This document shows, in pieces, positions 58,761 through 64,000 of a stretch of DNA of 64,000 nucleotides (position 1 is its first letter; the number at the start of each line of letters is the position of its first letter). The notes below the pieces were generated by a model. The model searched no databases. It saw only the letters and a list, made by a program, of their open reading frames with translations, and was not told where the DNA came from. The DNA is from Planctomycetota bacterium (GTDB lineage Bacteria; Planctomycetota; JACOTG01). Where the stretch lies: contig JACOTG010000184.1 in the NCBI GenBank assembly GCA_016178505.1, forward strand, positions 1-64,000, read 5' to 3'. Made by a program: the position numbers and the translations under genes.

Positions 58761-59390
58761 TCACGCCAGCGGCGAGGGAATCCATCGCGAGACGTCGCGC
58801 AAGTGCTCGACGCGCGCGTCCGCAGCGATGCCGAGCCCGATCGTGAACACGGGCGCTCGGCGTCCCGCTTCGACGTCGAACGCGGAGTCCCCGACGAGTG
58901 CACACGCGGCGAGCGGCGTCCCGACGGCGTCGGCCGCGGCGCGAACGAGGTCGGGCTCGGGCTTCGGTCGACGCGGCGGCCCGGCTCCGACCGCGATGTC
59001 GAGGAGCGGTCGAAGGCGCGTTACCGCGAGAATCTCCTCGGCGAGGGGTTGCACGGTGTTCGTGACGCACGCGGTGCGCAGGCCGGCGCGACGCGCGTGC
59101 TCGAGAAGAGGCGGGCCTTCGGGGTTGATCGTGACGGCTTCGAGATGATCGCGAAAGTGAGTCGCGAAGAAGGCGTCGAGCTCGGCGACCGTGCGGTCCG
59201 GAAAGAACTCGTCGACGTCAGCAGCGCTGGATTGGCCGAACGAGCGCCGAAACGCCGCCTCGCCGATCGCCGCATGTCCGAACTCGCGCGCGGCCTGATT
59301 CACGAGGCGGAGCCACGCGTGAAAGCTGTCGATGAGCACGCCGTCGAGATCGAAAAGGAGCGCGCGGACGACATCGGGTTGATTCGCCAT
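58761..59390 (-). CDS. HAD-superfamily phosphatase (phosphoglycolate phosphatase-like)
   Basis: The 209-residue protein has the HAD motifs in order: I LLFDLDGVLIDS (about 12-23), II ACVTNT, III KPEPDLVRAA and IV ALVGDSAFDVEAG. A helical cap sits between motifs I and II, as in class C1 phosphatases such as Gph. It hydrolyses a small phosphorylated metabolite; the exact substrate is not evident. ATG 59390 sits directly before motif I. It precedes the BMC-like gene on the same strand. Confidence 0.88.
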   Translation of the reverse strand: MANQPDVVRALLFDLDGVLIDSFHAWLRLVNQAAREFGHAAIGEAAFRRSFGQSSAADVDEFFPDRTVAELDAFFATHFRDHLEAVTINPEGPPLLEHARRAGLRTACVTNTVQPLAEEILAVTRLRPLLDIAVGAGPPRRPKPEPDLVRAAADAVGTPLAACALVGDSAFDVEAGRRAPVFTIGLGIAADARVEHLRDVSRWIPSPLA

Positions 59391-59465
59391 GAGGGGCGCA
59401 GAGGCTACCCGTCGCGACGCCTCACGGCAACTTCGATCGCATGTGTCTGGTATAGAGTTCACCTC

Positions 59466-60734
59466 ATGCGACTCGCGGCGATTTTCGTCCCGCTCATCCT
59501 GACGTCGGGGTGCAGCCTCGACGGACGCCTGGCCCGCGCGTACCTGCGGCCGAGCCGGGATTGCCATTACGCGCCCATCGACTACGGCCTCGCGGCCGAC
59601 GACGTGCGATTTGCTGCAGCCGACGGGACTTCGCTTCACGGTTGGCTCGTGCACGGCGACGGATCGGGCCGCACGGTGATCCTGTTCCACGACGGCGAAC
59701 TCGGCGCCGGTGCCTGGCTCGACTGGGCGACGCCGCTCGCCGCCGCGGGGATGGACGTGCTCGCATTCGACTACCGCGGGTTCGGCACGAGCGGCGGCGA
59801 ACCGTCGGTGGCATCGCTCACGACCGACGGGCGCGCTGCGTTCGCGTTCGTCACCGACGAGCGGCACGTTGTCCCGGGGCACGTGGCGCTCGTCGGCTTC
59901 GGCATCGGCGCCATCCCGGCGATTTCGATCGCATCGTCGGATCCCGCGGGCGCTCTCGTCGTCGTCGGCGCCTTCGCGCTCGATCAGCGAGTGCGGTTCG
60001 ACGCCGGAGACTTCACCGAATGGCTCTCGGAGAAGTGGGCGTTCCCCGACGGCTGGGACGCCGGTTCGGTCGCGCGGCACGTCCAATGCCCGGTGCTCGT
60101 CGTGCACGGCGAGGCGGACGCGGCGCCCGCTCCGATCGATTTCCTGCTGCGCATTCCGCACGAGGAGAAACAGCTCCGCCAACTCGAAGCGACGGGTCCG
60201 GCGCCAGAGGCACTGTTCACGAATCGTCGCGAGACGACCGAAGCGCTCGTCCGATTCCTCTCGAGAGCATTTGCGAGCGAGGAGACGCAGCCGCTGCGGA
60301 CGAGCTGGACGTACGAGCGAGGCGACGTGGTCGTCACGATCCTCGGGCCGCTCACGCACTCGCACGCGCCGGTCGAGGCGATCGTGGTCTATCCGCGCAG
60401 CGGGTTGCTCCGCGTGCGCGGATTCCTCGATCAGGGCTCGTTCGAGTTTCGGCGTCCGGCACGCGAGGGAGTCGTCACCGTGCGACCCTGCGTCTACGCG
60501 CACGCGATCCCGAGAGGCGACGAATGGGACGAAGAACGGGACGACGCGTCGCGCGCGTACCTCGAGTGGCGTGACGCCCGGACCGCGATCGTGTCGCTCC
60601 TTCGCGACGGCAACGCGACGGAGGCACACCATCGCTACGAGTCGCTGGCGCCGGATGCGCCTCCGTGCGCGGCGGCGTGGTGGGGGATCATTGCCTTCGA
60701 CGTCGCGCGAGCGCTCGAGGCCCGCGGCGATTAA
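59466..60734 (+). CDS. Alpha/beta-hydrolase-fold lipoprotein, nucleophile missing, cut by an in-frame stop
   Basis: The 422-residue product has a lipoprotein signal peptide (VPLILTSGC). An alpha/beta-hydrolase domain follows (GWLVHGDGSGRTVILFHDGE, DVLAFDYRGFGTSGGEP, CPVLVVHGEADA). At the nucleophile elbow the usual G-x-S-x-G reads GFGIG, so the serine is glycine and no catalytic histidine is evident; it may be a binding protein. The frame ends at TAA 60732-60734 within a TPR-like segment (VARALEARGD then PEALALYGRC), and coding character continues in the same frame for 87 more codons. It may be a nonsense mutant. Confidence 0.82.
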   Translation: MRLAAIFVPLILTSGCSLDGRLARAYLRPSRDCHYAPIDYGLAADDVRFAAADGTSLHGWLVHGDGSGRTVILFHDGELGAGAWLDWATPLAAAGMDVLAFDYRGFGTSGGEPSVASLTTDGRAAFAFVTDERHVVPGHVALVGFGIGAIPAISIASSDPAGALVVVGAFALDQRVRFDAGDFTEWLSEKWAFPDGWDAGSVARHVQCPVLVVHGEADAAPAPIDFLLRIPHEEKQLRQLEATGPAPEALFTNRRETTEALVRFLSRAFASEETQPLRTSWTYERGDVVVTILGPLTHSHAPVEAIVVYPRSGLLRVRGFLDQGSFEFRRPAREGVVTVRPCVYAHAIPRGDEWDEERDDASRAYLEWRDARTAIVSLLRDGNATEAHHRYESLAPDAPPCAAAWWGIIAFDVARALEARGD

Positions 60735-60998
60735 CCGGAGGCGCTCGCGCTGTACGGTCGCTGTGTTGCAAGTGCCCCGGATCCCGCGAAACCGTTCGTG
60801 AGATTCGACGGGGACGCTCGCGCGCTCGAAGCGGGCATGCCCGCCTGTTTCGCGGACGCCGCGATTCGAGGAGGCGACCTCGCGCGAACTCTCGGGGACA
60901 CCGCTCGCGCCGAAGTACTGTATCGAAGCGGAACGCCGCTGTGCTCCAACCCCAAGCAACGGGCTTCGATCGACGCGCGTCTTCGGTCCAGCCGGTAG
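60735..60998 (+). pseudogene. Same-frame remainder of the hydrolase-fold lipoprotein gene
   Basis: Directly after the TAA the frame runs on as PEALALYGRCVASAPDPAKP to IDARLRSSR and ends in TAG at 60996-60998. The text reads as a TPR-like helical continuation: GD[stop]PEAL is one base change from the common GDYPEAL of TPRs. No start with a good ribosome-binding site exists except GTG 60798, which would skip half of it. This piece is probably the lost C-terminus of the preceding gene. Confidence 0.7.
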
Positions 60999-61060
60999 CC
61001 AGCCGCAACGCAGCGTGCTAAAAAAGCGCCTTCCACGTCCGCGACAGGAGGGCATTGGCA

Positions 61061-61582
61061 ATGGAAGGTCCAACACGACAGGAGGGCGCCGTGATGCCCC
61101 TCGACCGGCTCCGTGAGTGGTGCGTCGCACAGGGTCGCGGCGATCTCTTCGAATCGAAGACCGCGCGCGAGTTGGCCGTCGTCGACAAGGTCGCGCAGAT
61201 CGCCTTCGCGCTCGAGGCGGCATCGCCCGCACTTCCGGCGCAGAGCAGCATCAAGACCGCGAGCTTCGACGTCGGGTTCACGATGCCGATCGAAGGCAAG
61301 AAGAAGCCCGTTCACTTCTGTCAGATCGCGTTTCAGAGCACGTTTTCGCGATGGGCGCGAAAGGCCGGGCGGATTCCACCGGAGACGGTTCGCGTCTACT
61401 TGCAACTCAGCAAGAAGCGAACGGACGCGAGCCCCATCAAGGAGATCTTCGAATTCGACGATACCGGCCGCTGGCGCGAAGAGTGGCACTTCGTCGAGGT
61501 CACGCCGGCGTTCGACCTAGAGAGCCAAGGGTTCGCCGCGGCGATCGAAGACGCCTACGACACGCTTCGCTATCAGATGTAA
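61061..61582 (+). CDS. Unknown conserved-looking protein with duplicated ribosome-binding sites
   Basis: The 173-residue protein has no signal peptide or membrane segment. It is a mixed alpha/beta protein with notable segments PVHFCQIAFQSTFSRWARKA, RVYLQLSKKRTDASPIKEIF and WREEWHFVEVTPAF. I do not recognise the family. Two identical 12-nt direct repeats CGACAGGAGGGC lie at 61042-61053 and 61076-61087. Each forms a ribosome-binding site, one for ATG 61061 and one for ATG 61094, so both starts may be used; the second gives 162 residues. The convergent aldo/keto reductase ends 4 bp downstream. Confidence 0.75.
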   Translation: MEGPTRQEGAVMPLDRLREWCVAQGRGDLFESKTARELAVVDKVAQIAFALEAASPALPAQSSIKTASFDVGFTMPIEGKKKPVHFCQIAFQSTFSRWARKAGRIPPETVRVYLQLSKKRTDASPIKEIFEFDDTGRWREEWHFVEVTPAFDLESQGFAAAIEDAYDTLRYQM

Positions 61583-61585
61583 TCG

Positions 61586-62548
61586 TCATAAGTTCACGTC
61601 GCGGAAGCGAAGGCTGATTTCCGCGACGACTTTGGGCGGGAGCGGCGCAAACGTCGCCGACACGTTCTCCTCGACTTGGATCGCCGTTTTCGCCCCGGGG
61701 ATCACCACCGCCACGCGCGGATCGGCGAGCACGAAACGCAGAGCGGCCTGGGCGGGCCGGTCGGAGACGCCGTGCACGATCGTCCTGAAGTCCTCGACGT
61801 GCTTCGAGATCTCCGCCATGCGGTCCGGGGGGAAGAGATGCGAGCGGTGGTCGTCCGCCGCGAAAACGTGGCGCGCCGCGTACCGTCCCGCAAGCAGTCC
61901 CCACGCGAGGGGCACGCGCGCGATGATCGCGACGCCCGCGCGCTCGGCTGCGGGGAAGAGTTCCCTCGCGGCGCGCTGGCTCAGCGCGTTGTAGACGACT
62001 TGGATCGCGTCGATGTGCGCGCGAGCGAGCACCGCGAGGCCGTCTTCGGGCTTCGACAGCGAGATTCCGACGAAGCGCGTCTTGCCGGAGGTCTTCAAGC
62101 GATCGAGCACGCCGAAGATTTCGCCGCGCTCGATGTCCTCCGGAGTCGGATTGTGGAGCTGATAGAGGTCGACGTGATCGGTGCGCAGGCGCCGAAGGCT
62201 TCCGTCGAGCGCGGACTCGAGGTGCGCGAGGGAGAAGTCCTTCGCGTGGCTCCCGTCCGGTCGCCGCACGTTTCCGCCCTTGGTCGCGAAAAAGACGCCG
62301 TCCCTCTCCCTGTGAAGCTCCGCGCCGAGTAACTCCTCGCTGTGCCCGAGACCGTACACGTCGGCCGTGTCGAAGAACGTGACGCCAAGTCGAAACGCGC
62401 GACGAATGGCGCGCAGAGAGTCTTCGTCGCTGACCTCGCCCCAACCGACTTGCCGGCCGCCGATTTCTGCGGGCCCGCCGATCGCCCACGCCCCGAATCC
62501 GATCTCACCGACCGAAACGCCGGTTCCTCCGAATGCGCGTTGTTGCAT
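61586..62548 (-). CDS. Aldo/keto reductase
   Basis: The 320-residue TIM-barrel protein carries the full catalytic tetrad: Asp and Tyr in FFDTADVYGLGHSEELLG, Lys in VFFATKGGNV and His in LYQLHNPTPED. The C-terminal NADPH-binding segment (AVVIPGAKTAIQVEENVSA) is typical of the AKR family that includes YajO/Tas-type oxidoreductases. It reduces a carbonyl substrate with NADPH. ATG 62548 begins at MQQRAFGGTGVSV as in homologues; an upstream in-frame start adds 13 residues without support. Confidence 0.93.
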   Translation of the reverse strand: MQQRAFGGTGVSVGEIGFGAWAIGGPAEIGGRQVGWGEVSDEDSLRAIRRAFRLGVTFFDTADVYGLGHSEELLGAELHRERDGVFFATKGGNVRRPDGSHAKDFSLAHLESALDGSLRRLRTDHVDLYQLHNPTPEDIERGEIFGVLDRLKTSGKTRFVGISLSKPEDGLAVLARAHIDAIQVVYNALSQRAARELFPAAERAGVAIIARVPLAWGLLAGRYAARHVFAADDHRSHLFPPDRMAEISKHVEDFRTIVHGVSDRPAQAALRFVLADPRVAVVIPGAKTAIQVEENVSATFAPLPPKVVAEISLRFRDVNL

Positions 62549-63244
62549 GAGAGTCGGTTTACCAGGCGATCGATCGCGCGACGACACCTTCCCCGGTGCG
62601 CCGACGTCGTCGACGGGGGCATCGCTCGGTCAGAGTCGGCGCACTTGCCGCCCCGAGCCGTGCCCTTTCGAGGTCGAGAAAATGCGGCGCGGGCCGGGCG
62701 CCCATTGATTCGGCACGCCCGGTCCACACCGACTTGCGTGACGTGTGTGGCATCTACGGCACGTGAAAGGCTGTTACCGCCGCATTCGGCGCCTACAGTA
62801 GATGGACGAGTTCTGAGGCCTCGGCGAGTTGGAGAAAGTTGCGGCGACGGCATGGGAGTAGATGGTGGCACCGTCGCATCGCAATAGGAGTGTGTCGAGG
62901 ACATCAGGTAAGCGCCAAACGTCCCGCCCGCTGCCACGCGACTCCGACCGACCGAGCGGAGCCGAGGTCCGATTGGGGGGATGGACCCCGACGGTTCCGC
63001 AATTGGCGTCGATCGGGCCGAACGTCATGCCGTAATCTCCTCGAAAACGGGGACGCCTCAACGTCACGTGTTCTTCATACCGCCCACATCATCAGGTTTG
63101 AGGTGAAGCCACGGCGGAACCGCTCGACACACCGGGCTTCGCAAGTAAGAGACTCGGGTCGTCGCGGATCTGGCCCACGAAAATCCGGAAGTCGTTCGCG
63201 GGGGGACGGTGGCGTCCGATCCTTTCGTTGCGAGAGCGCGGTCG
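62549..63244. other. 696-bp region without a confident gene
   Basis: Between the aldo/keto reductase and the anti-sigma gene no frame has convincing coding character. Short frames exist on both strands (for example 62774-63067 minus) but lack starts with ribosome-binding sites or recognisable motifs. Base composition is less GC-rich near 62780-62890 and 63050-63110. A degraded gene or an old insertion remnant is possible. Confidence 0.4.
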
Positions 63245-63985
63245 CTATCGGCGCTTGGCGCGAAGGATCGACGGCGCGGTGCCGGAGTAAGGGCCCTGAG
63301 CCGTGTCGGGGCTCACGACGAATGCGGTTGCGTGAGAGCGCGCGATCACCGAGCCGTTGACGTCGATGGCATCGACCGTCCAAGCGTAGCGCGTCGCCGC
63401 GGTGAAGCGGATCGGCTCCACCGGCACCGCCGAGGCCGTCGCCGGACACGACACGTCCTGGACCTCGTCCGAATCGACGTCGCGGATTTGAACGCGATAC
63501 TCCGCGGCGCCCGGAACGGGATTCCAGCGCAGCTCGTCCGGAGCACTCGTGACTTCGCCGAGGGGCGCGACCACGCCGATGGGGCGGTCGAGTCTACCGA
63601 TCAGCGCCGGGCCGAACACGATCCCGCAATAGGCGATCGTCACTGCCGCGGCCATGGCGGCGAGGGCCCCTGGAGCGACCGAAAGCCATCGTGGACGTCC
63701 GTGGCGTCGCACGATGTGGGGAATGGCACGCTCGCCTTGCGCCAAGACGAACTCGAGATCGTCGGGACGCCCATCGACGGGCGCGGGCGGGGCCATGAGC
63801 TCGCGGGCCAGTTGTGCTTTGCGCGCACACGTTCGGCAGCGCCGGACGTGGCCGTCGATCGTGGCGGCGCTGGACTCGCCGGCGGAGCCGTCGACGAACG
63901 CGAAGATCTCGCGTTCCGTGTGGCAACGCGACGGGCGTTCGTCGCCGCCTTCGTCCGCCAATGGGTCTCGGTCATCGGATTGCAT
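63245..63985 (-). CDS. Zinc-finger anti-sigma factor
   Basis: The 246-residue protein has an N-terminal anti-sigma zinc finger: CH at 21-22 and the H-x3-C-x2-C core HVRRCRTC (H46, C50, C53). A transmembrane helix lies at about 104-126. The extracytoplasmic part contains an Ig or FN3-like domain (ELRWNPVPGAAEYRVQIRDV, RYAWTVDAIDVNG). It would hold an ECF sigma factor at the membrane until released. The ATG is at 63985 and an in-frame TGA of an upstream gene seems to lie within the last 15 bp of the window, so the partner sigma gene is probably just outside. Confidence 0.87.
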   Translation of the reverse strand: MQSDDRDPLADEGGDERPSRCHTEREIFAFVDGSAGESSAATIDGHVRRCRTCARKAQLARELMAPPAPVDGRPDDLEFVLAQGERAIPHIVRRHGRPRWLSVAPGALAAMAAAVTIAYCGIVFGPALIGRLDRPIGVVAPLGEVTSAPDELRWNPVPGAAEYRVQIRDVDSDEVQDVSCPATASAVPVEPIRFTAATRYAWTVDAIDVNGSVIARSHATAFVVSPDTAQGPYSGTAPSILRAKRR

Positions 63986-64000
63986 GGCTCACTCCAGCCC

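Noticed and set aside
58512-59465. N-terminal extension of the hydrolase lipoprotein ORF
   Set aside because: The open frame upstream of 59466 is antisense to the HAD and BMC-like genes. ATG 59466 gives a proper lipoprotein signal peptide.

Overview
The window is 64 kb of GC-rich bacterial chromosome packed with genes on both strands. Many neighbouring genes converge and overlap by a few bases. The gene content suggests a Planctomycetota-like organism: tricorn-type proteases, membrane Ser/Thr kinases with TPR-like tails, an ECF sigma factor fused to a membrane segment and carboxypeptidase-regulatory-like repeats, many lipoproteins, and secreted IPT/FG-GAP/Kelch/PD40 propeller proteins. This rests on family content only; Acidobacteriota or Myxococcota relatives cannot be excluded. 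No rRNA, tRNA, CRISPR array, phage or intact transposase was seen.

Layout. 1-1133: 3'-truncated SPPY-type DNA methyltransferase. 1257-7885: a membrane-anchored CarboxypepD_reg repeat protein, rlmN, and an IPT/FG-GAP lipoprotein. 7882-13733: small housekeeping and unknown genes (XRE regulator, membrane protein, RsuA/RluB pseudouridine synthase, SirB1 family, EboB-like TatD hydrolase, TPR protein, lipoprotein, DinB). 13736-13941: a MITE-like inverted-repeat element abutting moaE. 13939-16680: operon of FAD oxidoreductase, moeB-rhodanese, moaD and moaE. 16753-20982: an IscA-type Fe-S protein with a strong promoter, a cupin, and a succinate dehydrogenase operon (membrane anchor, sdhA, sdhB). 20990-30608: Kelch protein, tricorn 1, queG, a seven-bladed PD40 protein and a decayed relative. 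30907-31294: glycine-rich RRM protein with a terminator. 31310-38656: sigma-factor fusion and tricorn 2, with REP-like palindromes around them. 38854-46338: subtilisin-like protease, ketopantoate reductase-like gene, second PD40 protein, ribokinase and sugar isomerase. 46639-56120: a small unknown protein and three tandem paralogous membrane kinases split by a Cys/His-rich lipoprotein. 56288-63985: DUF4440-like lipoprotein, Nal1-like protease, a solitary BMC-like shell protein, HAD phosphatase, a hydrolase-fold lipoprotein cut by an in-frame stop, an unknown protein, an aldo/keto reductase and an anti-sigma factor.

The most unusual features are a shared C-terminal domain of about 160 residues on at least three secreted propeller proteins plus one broken copy; short palindromic repeat clusters around both tricorn genes; the MITE-like element supplying the moaE stop codon; a MoaD whose Gly-Gly is followed by Leu-Ala; the membrane-tethered sigma factor; and the three-kinase array.
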